Assembly: GCA_001566295.1 (NCBI GenBank)
Contig: KQ964247.1
Span: 2,294,001-2,358,000 of the forward strand
DNA: 64,000 nucleotides
Source: Microdochium bolleyi
Lineage: Eukaryota; Ascomycota; Sordariomycetes; Xylariales; Microdochiaceae
Direction: 5' to 3'
Shown here: positions 12,001 through 23,478 of the stretch, one piece after another
Position numbering within the stretch: the stretch's first letter is position 1
Layout of the letters: every line of letters begins with the position of its first letter
Position numbers and translations under genes: made by a program
The notes under the pieces: generated by a model
What the model saw: the letters and a program-made list of their open reading frames with translations, nothing else
Told to the model about the DNA's origin: nothing
The model's database searches: none

Positions 12001-14974
12001 GCCACTGCCTCGTCATAATAAATGCAGACCTGTGGTTGGCCTGCTCATATGCAAGCAGCCTCGTTCTCAGAACGTGCTGCCATCCCGGCGAAGACAGATG
12101 CACTTTTTTACATGTAGCATGGGCATTCAAGAGTCAGTAGTCGACCTGTGATGTCCAGGAGTGATGCTGGAGGTCCCGGTTGGCACGCGCATGAATGACA
12201 TCAGGAAAGGCAAGCCGCACATGCATGTGCAGACAGGTCCAGCATCTTCGGCGAGTGGGCCTGGTTCGGAGCCTTGGTTTACCTCCAGCCTGTCCTGGTT
12301 GGATGTTTGGACCAAGAGTCTTGGGTGGTGAAAGGAGGTGTTCAGCTGGCAAGTGCTCGCTGCCGCATGGAGTTGCCGAAGCGGACTATTGCCCGACCCT
12401 TGGCAATGTTCGTGTTTCCAGCTCGTCGGCGCGACAAGCAGGCGGCCATGATGGCCTGCAATACGCAGGACGGTACTGGCATGCAACGGGAGGAAGCGGT
12501 GCTGCATGTGCCTCGCGTCGACGTGGGCCCGTTGCACGTCGGTGGAGTGTCAGGGTCCTGGGAGATGGAGCCAAGTGGGTGTTTTCGGATCTGTCTCGGC
12601 GGCGTGGCGAGTAGCGCCGCAGGGGCGCCGTCGGATGCTTTCGGGACAGGCCCAGTCCTCGCCAGCCCGGCGAGCGGCCTGCCCGAGCATTGCAAGGCGT
12701 TGGGTGCGGCGGGGTGTGCTGCCGGATCAAGCTTGAGATGCCAATGCGCGACAGCGGAAACAAGGTGCCGCGGGGAGCCGCTGAAAGCCGCTGGGACGCC
12801 GGTGCCTCTCGACTCCTCCTCCGTGACCGTGGCCCCGGGGACGTCAACCATGGACGGCATCGCGGGGGAGGTTGCGAGGAAGCGATGCGGTGCGCTCGGT
12901 GTGGTGTTGCAGTGTTGCAGTGTGGCTCCGGCGCCGGCGACCAGGGGTGGTCGAGCATAAGCAGATCGAGGATGACGGGGCGTGCGTCAGGGCGCCGGGC
13001 TGCCACGCCGAGGGAGAATGGTTCAAGGTTGTCGAGAACGGGACTCCGAGGCACACTAGAAGAATTACCGCGACAGTTGCGACGGTGTGGACTGTGCCTT
13101 CGATTGTTCTATTCGGACGTGGGAACTGCCGGAGCCTGGCTTGGCGGCTCGGGCATCCGACCGCACCTTCTGCAGGCGGTCCCGAGTCAAGCGTGAGATG
13201 GCGCCCCATTGACTCTGTATACGTTTCGACAGTCGGCGATGGGCGACACCACTCGAGGGCGAGGCCAGGCATAATATGACGCCGGCAGCCATTACTCGCG
13301 TGCGAGGCGACAGGGCAGGCACACACACCACCTTCACAAGCTTCTTTTCCCACGGGCTGGTGGCCAGCATGCACCCACCCTGCAGCAGCAGCATGCAAGC
13401 CACGGGCAGGCGGGTCGTTCTCGATGCGCCACCAGCCGCGCAGCCAAGCATGTGAGACAGGGATCACGAGTATGGTCCTGTCAGCGCTTGTGGTCATCAT
13501 CTCCCGCTCTCGTGGTCCTCGTACGCTGCCGGTGCAGGCCGACCTAGTCTACGGTAGGTGGTAGCTGAAGGCACATGTCTCGGCGCGCGGATCCACTAGC
13601 CAGCAGCTCGGCGAAGCCTCGTCTGTGCCGCCAGTCGTGACTGCCGCCTGCGCAGGCCCTCTGATGGTCCTCTGGTGATCCTCTGATGATCCTCTGGCGT
13701 CTTGGAAATGAGTGCTCGCAGCAGAGCACTGGACGGTCGGGGTGGTGGTGGCTGGCTGGCGTGGACACGACCTCGGGAGTGGTGAAGCACGCTGTGGAAC
13801 CCCCACGCGTGAGCTTCCAATGCTTGTTGGTCCTGCCTGCCCCATCCGATGCCGACTGCAGAGTTCGACCCAGCTCGGCGAGCTTGACCATCCTGGCCTG
13901 GCCTGTCCTGTCCTGGCCTGCCGGACGGACTCCTGTTCCCTTGGACTCCCCCAGCCGACGCAGCGACTCGCGGCAGCACTACCTAGGTAAACCACCACGT
14001 CTCGTCTCGGACGGAGCCCGGTGGGCTACCACAACGAGAGCCCACACAGCCAGGCGAGAACAGACTCGGCAGGCACGACAGGCAGTCCCGGTAACAGACA
14101 TTAGACATCAGACCTCAGTCGAGGCGCGCCACGAGACGGCGCCAGGGCCAAAGCCAAAGGGAGCCAAGCTGGATGGTGCCGAGGACGGCCGTGTCGAGGT
14201 GCGCCAATTCCTAGCCCGTTCCCACTTGGCACTTGGGGCCCCCGTCCGCATCCACTGCAGCCCACTTGACGGCGCCTCTGATCCTGGCAGTGACGACTTG
14301 GGGACGGGAGGGCACTGAGGGCACCGAGGACACAGCACCCACCTGGGCACCCTCGATCCCATCACCACCACCACCCGCCTCCACCTCCCGGAGCCATTGT
14401 GGGCTAGGTACCCTACGGACAACCGGGCCACCACGCCTGCCAGCCCAGCGCCCAATCAGGCTCTGCAGCGCCGCTCCGGCTCAATCGACGGCGGCGCTCC
14501 TGCCTGCATGGCTCCAGAGTGCCTCTGCCTCCGCACCACCTCTTGGGAACTCTCAAGTGCCTGCCCGCCGGCACCCGCGCTCCCACAAGCAAGACCGTCG
14601 TTCCCTGCCCTGCCCTGCCCGTCCTCCACACTCGCCCTCCTCGCCCGATTTTGTTACGTGATAGTTTCCCTCTCCTTCAACGTCAACGTCTGCCCCAAGG
14701 CACAACCTCCTGTGCGACAGCGACTCCATCCCGGAACGGACATCGTCATCGCGACCCTTTGCGATCAGCTGTCCCCGACAACCCCACGCTCGCCACAGAT
14801 CTCTGGGGAAACCTCTCCAGATCTCACGACGACGCACACGCACGCTCCAGCCGCCGTCCTCCGCGACGTCATCTTCATGACTCCCTGAAGCCGTCTGCCA
14901 CCCCGCGAAGCGCGCACACAGACCCGTCACGGACTGGGCTTCTCCAGACCGGCACATCTGTCGCCTCTTCTGGC
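12001..14974. other. GC-rich region upstream of the GATA-factor gene
   Basis: GC-rich DNA in which long open frames are expected by chance on all six frames. Nitrogen-regulator genes of this class commonly have long leaders, so the distal part is probably promoter and 5' UTR of the areA-type gene. An ATG at 14519 is in frame with the GATA gene and would add 152 proline/arginine-rich residues. I consider that extension unlikely to be translated. Confidence 0.45.
13659..13701. repeat. 11-bp tandem repeat, about four copies
   Basis: Four consecutive copies of a unit close to CTCTGATGATC (variants at two positions; the last copy is incomplete) lie upstream of the GATA-factor gene. No function is apparent. 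Confidence 0.75.
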
Positions 14975-17900
14975 ATGGCAATGGTAATGGCGCCGTTCGC
15001 CATGGAGAACTCTCCATACACAATGCACACCACCACAGCAGAGCACGACTTCCGCTTCCCCCGGAGGCCACTGGGGTACATCAACCCCAGTCAGCCAGGA
15101 CAGGCTCGAAAGCCGGCCGGCTTTGACACGGCAGCCATGGGAGCTTTTGATCTCGATTTTTCAGAGCCTGTCGACACGCCTGGGCACAGTATCCTGCAGA
15201 CATCAATGTTCCCCGCGCTGCAGAATGGCTTGAGCGGGCAGGACGAGACATTTGAGGATATGCGACAGAAGGATCCCTTAGCGACACAGATTTGGAAATT
15301 CTTCAGCAAGACGAAGCAGAACCTCCCCCACCAGGGGCGTATGGAGAATCTCACATGGCGCATGATGCATGTCGACCTCCGCAAGCAGCAGCAAGAAGCC
15401 AGAGCCAGGTAAGTAGTCGCACCACGGTGATAAAGGACACCGCTCGCGCAGCCATAGCCGTGCTGATCATGACTTCGATCCCGTAGAAGTATGCGAGCCC
15501 AGGCGCTTGCAGCAACGCACAACGCTGCCAACGGGCCCAGTGGCATCGCCCAGCTGCGCAAGACATCAGATCAGAACCTTGCCCAGCAGATTGACCCGAT
15601 GAACCTGGACGACTTCATTTTCCCCGACAATGTGGCTTCACCAGCCGGGCTGGGAGCATCTCCACTCACAACGGACATGAAGTATTCTGCTGAGGAGCAC
15701 AATGCGGCCAGTGGCGGCGCTGGTGCGATTTCCATCAAGTCTCGCAAGGCTGCGGCAGCGCAAACATTTGTGCCCCAGTCGGTTCCTGCCGTTCACCATC
15801 AGAGACATCAGGATGAGTTTGGTTACGTTACGCGGCATCACAGGAAGACAAGTATCGATGACCGTAGGGTGAGTGGCCTGCCCTTCTTCGACTGGAGAAA
15901 TCTAGTGGCTTTAGCAAGTCCCATTATGCTGACCAATTCGCCTCAGACGCGGACTCTGAAGCGGCCTGCTGAGTTCTCCCCTCACGTCTCGGCCTTGACC
16001 GGGAACTCGGCCCAACAAGATTTCGAGGCTGATGCTGATCTTCAGGAGTACTCGTTGGATCAGTCAGTGGACACGGCTCACCCATCGTCTGTGCCTCAGT
16101 TGTCCCATAGTGGCGTGCCGTTTTCACTGGACACGTTCGGCATGGGCACAGATCCGATCATCACGTCCGCCGGAGCTCTTCAGCAGAATTTCTCGTTCTC
16201 GCCGTCGCCATCACCAATGGTGTCCCACAACGGATACGGTGGCATGTACAACCATTCGGGCATTGGCCAGAACTCCATGAATGCCACAGAGTACTACTCG
16301 CCACCAGGCTCCGCATACCCGTCAGCCGTGTCCACGCCACATCCCATGACCGAAAACGACAGCGTCTTCTTCAATCCACTGGACGGACGTCAGCAACGAC
16401 AACCTGGCTACCGTACAGGACCTCCCCAAGTCAGCAACCCCATGGGCCAGCAATTCATGTACCCGCCCAGCGGGGGCACGATGCTGCCACCGTCCACGAC
16501 CGGCGTGGACGCAGCCATGACCCCATTCGCGGCCACCGACGGCTTTGGCAATGTGGACCCCAACACCATTTTCCAGTCTGAGCATTCCATGCGTTCCCCG
16601 GGCGTTGGCATGATGCAGGAGAACGCCTTCTCCTTTGGAGCCGAGTCGGACAACGAGGACGAAGATGGCGGAGCCTTCCCCGATCGTAACCTGGGCATGC
16701 ACCAAGGTTTTTCTCCTAGCGACGAAAATGGCATGGAGTTCAATGCACCCAACTCGATGGGCTGGGATGCGTCTCTTCCTGGGCAGTTCAGTACGCAGGC
16801 TGCTCGCTATCCTGCTGGTCCACCACGCAAGCAGGTAACCATTGGCGGCACAACGGCCAGTGAGCTCAGTGGGGAGATGCAGGGCGAATGGGACACGGCC
16901 GTGGGCAGCCTGCCACGTACTCAGTCTTTCCGGTCCAATGCGGACAGGCGACAACAGAAACTTCCTCGTACAGCGTCTACCCCTGGCGCGAACCTAGGTA
17001 GAACCAATCCGTTCGACAGACTCGCCCAGTCAAACCCGAACTCGCCACCGGCCGACCCTGTGGGCAGCAGGTCAGGCTACTCGTCAGTCGCCCCGAGTCG
17101 ACCATCATCTCCCCCACTTCCGAGCTCGAAACAAGGGTCTACGACCAATCTGCAAGCAGCTGGGGCTGGTGACAGCAGCGCGCCAACCACATGTACCAAC
17201 TGCTTTACGCAAACGACACCCCTGTGGCGCCGGAACCCCGAGGGTCAGCCGCTCTGCAACGCTTGCGGGTTGTTCCTCAAGCTCCATGGTGTGGTACGCC
17301 CGCTCAGCTTGAAGACGGACGTGATCAAGAAGCGGAATCGTGGATCGGGAGCTTCGCTTCCAGTTGGGGCTTCGACGTCTCGTGCAAAGAAGGGCAACAA
17401 CAACAACTCTGGCACCGTGTCTGGGCCAGGTTCGCGGAAGAACTCAACCATGACCCTCTCGGCTACCGCGAGCACTTCGCAGGCTGTTACTCCACCGACC
17501 ACCGGTTCGGCGGGTGGTGCGCACGATGGCGATAGCCCTGCAAGTGGCTGCGCTTCTGGTGTGCACACTGCGGGAAGCACGCCCAACTATGGTGGTTCTG
17601 TGACCGGGGCAATCGGGGGTAAGGGAGTGGTCCCTATTGCAGCGGCGCCGCCAAAGAGTACCCCCGGACCCGGAGCCGCATCTCAATCTCGTGGTCCCAG
17701 CGCAAGCAACAGCTCAAAAAGACAACGGCGGAGCAGCAAGGGCGCCAGTCAGCAAGAGCCGATGGACGTCGACAGCCCTGAGAACTCTACAGGTTCCAAC
17801 GATGGTGCACGGTCTGTCAGTTCAACGAACAGTTTCGGTCTACCAAACCCTCCCAGTTTCATTGGGCTCGCCAATGGCTTTGGGATGACGCAAAGACCTG

Positions 17901-18013
17901 TCATGGGTGCGAACATGATGGGAATGAGCAGCGTACCACACAATGGCGTGATTGGCCCCGGCGGAGCCGGAGCCGGCCCCCAGGAATGGGAGTGGTTGAC
18001 GATGAGTCTATAA
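14975..18013 (+). CDS. areA: AreA/NIT2-type GATA nitrogen regulator
   Basis: Global transcription factor that activates genes for non-preferred nitrogen sources. Exons: 14975-15408, 15487-15868 and 15947-18013, giving 960 aa, in the usual AreA/NIT2 range. The N-terminal domain typical of AreA (DPLATQIWKFFSKTKQNLP, then MENLTWRMMHVDLRK) is in exon 1. One GATA zinc finger, C-X2-C-X17-C-X2-C (CTNC...CNAC), starts at about residue 688 and is followed by the basic tail LKTDVIKKRNR. The protein ends in EWEWLTMSL, the conserved AreA C-terminus known to contact NmrA. Between them are long Ser/Gly/Pro-rich disordered segments. The second intron (15869-15946, 78 nt) is a multiple of three and has no stop. 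The start at 14975 (MAMVMAPFAMENS) was chosen because conserved-looking sequence begins there; nearby in-frame ATGs at 14981 and 14987 are possible. Confidence 0.95.
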
Positions 18014-19645
18014 AGAGCTCCTTGTCTTCTTCCCCTCTCAACCTCCTCGAATGCTACGAGCATCGTAGTCACTACCAAATACTTATACCGACGGGCGGGG
18101 AGGACCCGCGCCCTTGGCTGAGATCCACGAATCGAAGCTTGGGAGCCGAGAACGATGAAGGCAACGAGCCTCTACATCCACGCACACGACGACGACGCGT
18201 TCGAGTCCTATACTAATTCGAATCGAACGATAATGTGGACTTTTATGTGGGTTGATCAGACAGCCTTGCATTACAGTCCTTCTCGTCCTCCGCAGATGAA
18301 ATGTGGCACAGGACTGCCATTTCCTGCAACGTACGGACACGTCATGGCCTAGCTGCTACCTTAATGTCTTCTTCTACCGTTTTTGAATACTGCGCCAAAT
18401 GTCATGGGATACTTGATAGATTGGGAGGCATTGTGTCGGGTATTTTGTCCTTGGTTGGAATTTCCTATTGCTCGGTTCTCGTTCTCCGAGTCTTCGAACC
18501 CGCTGGCCAGCGGGACATTTTTGTGCAGGGGTCTATTCATGAAAGCGGGTTTTAGTGATACCACGGATGATTTTTGACGATACAACGTACATATAGAGAG
18601 AGATACACACGCGCACCGCAGGTTTTGGGAGCACATGGACTGTGTGCGAGAGGTCGGCGGGAGCAGCACGAAAGAGCGGGAGGGTGGCACGGGGCTGATG
18701 ACGGGGCGAACCATCAATTCATCCATGGAAGATACCACACACAACCTTGCTCTTTTTTAAGTTCTTTACGTTTTCCTGCGACCTCCCGGAGATGGCTTTC
18801 TCAGAGAGGAGGCGGTCGCCATTCTGGATGAACTTGAGATTATCGTTTTGTTGGAGTTAAATCTGCGCGCGGCTCTCCTTGTGAGGCTGTACTTTGGCTA
18901 GGTATCTACCTTACGTACGCCAGGTATTACTCGTTACTGTTCCATGCACCGTCTCTAATCAGTCTTGCCATGCCGGATCACCATGTGCTCCTTTTTGTTA
19001 ATGCACACGAGCGGTCCAACACTATCAATATAGGTCCCGTCTGCCGTCGGAACCGATCAAAGGCGGTGCGAGTTGGCAGTCCGAACAACAGAGCGGGTAA
19101 GGGTGGTCGTTGCTTGCGGAGGAGATCCGTTGACGGCCTGCCTGCCCGCCCTTTGGTGAACGAACGTCATGCCCGGGGCCGGCCTTTCGTTTTCTTCCCC
19201 AGGTCCTGCAATGTGGACATGTATGTATCTTGTCATAGGTTTCTGTATGCGTGGAATCAAAACGGCAATGTACAAACCACGGTGGCCTTCGTTTTCTTTC
19301 TTCCTTTGATATATATATATAGTAACTCTACATCTCTATGCCTGCCTATTGCCCCCATTGGCTAATAAGGAAGAAGATCTCTATGTTAGTAATATAAAAT
19401 CGCCCGGCCGGCATCCGGGTTATGAGACGATCAGAGGCTCCAAGGCTGAGGGCCAGGTCACATAGGTCAACGCCAACGTTGTAGGGTACCAGCAGTGTGA
19501 GGACAAGGGCATCTGCGCACACACAGAGTGCACCAGACTTTGCATTCCCCAAAAAGGAGGAGATGTACGTTTTCTCTTCGTGGTTTGTGCTCCAGATACA
19601 TCCCGGCTCTTCAGGCCCAGTGAGTTCCCGATCTCGGGAGTGGGG
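18014..19645. other. Convergent intergenic region
   Basis: Shared 3' side of the GATA-factor gene (+) and the RTA1-family gene (-). It includes their 3' UTRs and a short TA run near 19310. No further gene is supported. Confidence 0.55.
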
Positions 19646-20744
19646 TCATCGACGTTCATGCCGGGGAGCGGCAGAGTCCGGCACCTGGAGCTCCATGTCG
19701 CTCTCTGCAGACGTTCCCCGCCCTATGGCAGTCCTGTTGTGCTTCTTGAGAGGCATCTGTGCCGAGTCCGAGGAAGGAGGTAGGGCCCCGTCCTCGGACA
19801 ACCACGATGCTGCGATTGCATTGCTGGAGCCCTTCGACCTGAGGGCCTGCGCAGAGGCAGCGGAGATGATCCTGCTCGGGTGATACAGGTTGAGGGCGAG
19901 CATGACGAGGAACATGAGGGTCGAGTCGAAGACGTAGAGGAACAGCTCGGTGCTCTGGAGGTAGCCACCAAATCCTTGGATGTACTCGATGGCACGGAAG
20001 ACAGAGCGCACGAGGATTAAGGCGGAGACGAGGTACAGGACGATCAGGTAGCGCTGCCAAGGGATGTCCCTATTCATCGAGGCGGCCGTCGGTGCGCGGA
20101 GAATGCGGTGGTGGAAAACCCCTGCAACGGCGATGAAGACTGAAAAGCCGACCAGCTGGACGAACAGGCCGGCTATGATGACGCTCTCGCCCGTGTGCAT
20201 GGTGCCGAGATCTTTTGCGACGCCGAGAATGCCGCCACCGCTGTGTGTATCGTACGACGACTTGGTCAGCTCTGGACTGGTGTAAGATCGGTCGGTGTGT
20301 TGACAGATGACTGTAAGCGTCGACTTACCCGCCTTGAAGAAGGAACGCAATGATGTCGATGGTGACAAAGATCTTGGTGAGCCACCTCAGGGGTATCAGC
20401 GAGTGGCGGGCGCCATCTACGAGCCGGACGAGGCGGCCCAGGATCATGTAGACGGAGGCGGCGAAAAGGGCTGGAGCGATGAGGGTGAGGATGCTCTGCA
20501 AGATGTAAGGGATCAAGGTCCATTTGGGTGTCTGCAGACACGATACGATGCGGGCAGCATAGCCGACGGTCTCGCAGATGCCGCCGATGAGGAAGGGGAT
20601 AAAGTACCACGTGCGGTAGTGGACGAGCTGGGCGGCGTGGACAACGGCGGTGATGGCGAAGAGGGCGACAAAGGTTGCGGCAGCGGGCAGCGAAGGGTCA
20701 AAGTAGTAGTACTTGAAGCCCTGGTAGATGTTGTTGTCGGCCAT
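19646..20744 (-). CDS. RTA1-family lipid-translocating/resistance membrane protein
   Basis: Seven-transmembrane protein of the fungal RTA1/RSB1/RTM1 family, whose members are linked to sphingoid-base export and resistance to 7-aminocholesterol and other toxic lipids. Exon 1 is 20744-20329 and exon 2 is 20276-19646. The 52-nt intron (20328-20277, GTAAGT...CAG) restores the frame to LLQGGPELTKSSYDTHSGGG, giving 348 aa. Visible family blocks are Y-x-DPSLPAAATFVALFAI near the N-terminus, LIGGICETVGYAAR, TLIAPALFAASVYMILGR, and RSVFRAIEYIQGF in the penultimate helices. The C-terminus is a polar cytosolic tail of about 70 residues. It is divergent from the Zn2Cys6 gene at 21411, with a 666-bp spacer. 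Substrate and localisation are inference from the family. Confidence 0.92.
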
Positions 20745-21410
20745 GCTAGCGATGGTGCAGAGGCAGTCGGTCGGTTACACTCCGGTGGCAGATAGATGCC
20801 CTCACCAATGGGCGAGTTTGTCGTCAGGGAGCTGGTAGACAATGAGGGTCTCCTGGCGATTCGTAAGTGGCATGTCGACCTGCTTATATGGGATTGGGTG
20901 GCTGCCATGCCAGCGTCGGGGGAGTGACAGCATCGCAAAGCCTTTGCGAGGAACGCGAGTTAATGTGGATTTGATGCCAGGCTGCTGTGCAGGAGGAAGA
21001 GGACGGCACGAGGCTGGACGTTGACGAGACGAGGCGCCTCGGACTGTGTACGAAGTTCGGGTCGGGGTACGAGGTCGCTCTTGCCCGAAGCAGGAAGTGG
21101 GGCCTGGGCGGCTCCGCAGGCTCGCGGCGCGACTCCACCCTGCAGCTGTCGCCGAGCCTCGAGGAAACACCAGCACTCTCCCTCTCCGAGACTCTCTGCT
21201 CGAGGCGGCATCGTCAAGTGGCAGCCTGGCAGAGTGGACTCCAGGCTTCCGTTCTGCGCGTTTCAGAGCCGAGAGCTGGTGGGCATCCAGGGAAGCCATT
21301 CCATTGTCGTGGGCAGGCACACGCGGCCGGTAGATCTGCAGGTGCTTAAAACCACAGTTGCGGCTCTTGCAATACCCGAGCTGGGATTCCGAGCTGTACG
21401 AACTCGTCCA
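20745..21410. promoter_or_regulatory. Divergent promoter region (RTA1-like / Zn2Cys6 regulator)
   Basis: A 666-bp spacer between two divergently oriented start codons must hold both core promoters. Several CGG/CCG triplets are present, the half-sites used by Zn2Cys6 proteins. I could not assign a convincing paired site by eye, and GC content makes such triplets common. Confidence 0.5.
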
Positions 21411-22916
21411 ATGGATGTGGACATGGGCATGGACACGGAGGCGGACACTCCTGCTGCTGCTCCTGCAAAGGCCTCCCGTAGGACACACGCAAAGACCCGG
21501 ACGTAGGTAAGCCCCTGCCGCCAGCCTCGAGCCACCGCCGCGAGGCTGACCTCCCGGCCACTGCCCAACCTGTGAACAGTGGATGCAAGACCTGCAAGTC
21601 TAGGAAGATCAAGGTGAGCGGGCCCAGCTCTCTCTGTCCTCGCATAGAGACAAAACACCGGGCTGACCACGTGGACGACTCCCTTCGGGACCAAAGTGCG
21701 GCGAAGAGAGGCCGCAGTGCCGCAACTGCATCAGGCACAACGTCTCCTGCGACTATCTGCAGACGCCATCCCCGCGGCCGAGCGTGGCCGCCTCTCCCGG
21801 CCATGGCAACGGCCCAGGGCTCAACATGGCCGATCTCGAGCTGCTCCATCACTACAGCACCTCCACCTATGCCACGCTGACGGACAGCCTGACCCTCCGC
21901 GACTTCTACCGCTTCACCCATGTCGAGCTCGGCCTCCGCTGCGAGTACATGATGCGCGCCGTCCTTGCCCTCGCAGCGCTGCATCTCGCACATTATCGCC
22001 CGGTAGGTGACTAGTAGCAGTGCCACGCGCACCGCCCAGCCATTGTCCGTGCCCCAGCATACAATACTCAAGTCGATCACAGAACATGAGAAGTCACTAT
22101 CTGGCACTTGCTACCGAGCATCACCAAATCGCCTCGCGAGACGCCATGGCAGCGATGAATGAGCTCAGCCCGGAGATAGCACCGTTCCTGGTCTGCTTCT
22201 CGACGCTGACTGTCTTCTACGGTGAGTTGATGCCACCTGCCAAAGTCCCAGTCACCAGCCACCAAAGACTGTAGTACAACACACTCGATATAACTCACAC
22301 CCCGTACGTGCCGTACCTAGCATTCGGCTCCTCCATAAAGCAAAGCGACAAATTCTTCTTCGGCGAGCACGGCGTCCCGGACTGGATCTTCCTCCTGCGG
22401 GGCTCCTTCGCCATCGTCAAGACCATCTCGGTCGAGGAGCGCACGACGGGCCCGCTGGCGCCCATGTTCGGCTACGGCCGGGACTCGTGGCAGGCCCGCG
22501 AGGCCATCGCCGTGGACCCGGACCCGGAGCGCACCGCCCGCCTCGACGCCCTCGAGAGCTTCCTGTCCATCCCGCGCCGCGGCGTCCCGGACCGCCACCG
22601 CGCCACGTACCTCCAGTGGCTCGGCGAGCTGCGCAAGAGCATGCGGCACAACGACCGCGCGCGCGGCAACGACGCCACCGTCTTCCTCTGGCTCTTTGAC
22701 TTCCCCGACGACGTCCTCCCCTTGCTCAAGCACCCCACGCAGGAGACCCTGCTCATCCTCGCGTACTTCTGCGTCCTGCTCGACCGCATGAGCGGCCGCT
22801 GGTGGGTGCACGGCTGGTCCACGCACCTCATGGGCCGCATATGGCCCCTCCTCGAAGATGAGTATCGCATCTGGGTTCGCTGGCCCATGGAGCAGATCGG
22901 ATGGGTGCCTCCTTGA
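21411..22916 (+). CDS. Zn(II)2Cys6 fungal transcription factor (C6/UPC2-like architecture)
   Basis: Fungal-specific nuclear regulator with an N-terminal Zn2Cys6 cluster. Five exons: 21411-21502, 21580-21613, 21697-22002, 22083-22221 and 22321-22916, giving 388 aa. All junctions keep phase. The cluster is assembled across the first three exons: RRTHAKTRTGCKTCKSRKIK then CGEERPQCRNCIRHNVSC, with six cysteines in standard spacing. Exon 2 is only 34 nt. The remainder resembles the small C6/sterol-uptake-control-like proteins: LLHHYSTSTYATLTD, then LALAALHLAHYRP, and a C-terminal region with LLILAYFCVLLDRMSGRWWV. The start at 21411 gives the short acidic leader MDVDMGMDTEAD; upstream in-frame sequence looks non-coding. 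It faces the RTA1-like gene, a plausible target. The first two donors/acceptors (GTAGGT; AAAG) are slightly unusual but frame and cysteine spacing support them. Confidence 0.9.
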
Positions 22917-23478
22917 CCCGGAGCCATCTGCGAAGAGCACCAAAGGGCGTCAATGACCTTTACACCATGTATAGACGTAGATATCGTTAGCAAGCGACTT
23001 TTGTGATTGGTACCAGATGCGATCACCCAGATATGACACATGTACAGCGCATTGTGAGATGCACGCGCATTGCCGCAAGTTCGTGGTGTTTTTTTTATAT
23101 TCCATTTCGATTTCCTTCCCCAGTAGGGACCAAAACTACCATAACCCTAATATTGCGTGTGCAGCTTGAGCAGTATTCGAGACGTCACGCAGAACGCGCA
23201 ACCCCTCGCTTAGAAGGTGGTCAAAAGCATGTGCATTTCGTGTAGGTGAACAACCATATAACTCCGTCAGGCATGCTGGTGTGTAGAGAATGTGCTCATG
23301 GGTAGAGAACATCGTTGACGTTCCCGCCTCCGTCCGTACCCACTTCCCTTGCCGTTCCCCATTTTTGTTCCTTTTCCCCTCATATCATTGAAAAGGACAT
23401 CCAGGCCTGGTCATGCTTTCGTGCTGCTCTCGTGTAGGAAGCGGGACAACCAACTTAGAACAATGGTGGGCGAACCGT
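22917..23478. other. Convergent intergenic region
   Basis: 3' flanks of the Zn2Cys6 gene (+) and the eS30 gene (-). No gene is supported. Confidence 0.55.

Noticed and set aside
12274..13054. Overlapping frames above 220 codons on both strands
   Set aside because: GC-rich DNA with few stop codons. Compositions are Arg/Pro/Ala-rich and mutually exclusive, as expected by chance.
23140..23160. TAACCCTAA-like sequence suggesting telomeric repeats
   Set aside because: A single partial match, not an array. Flanking genes are ordinary internal genes.
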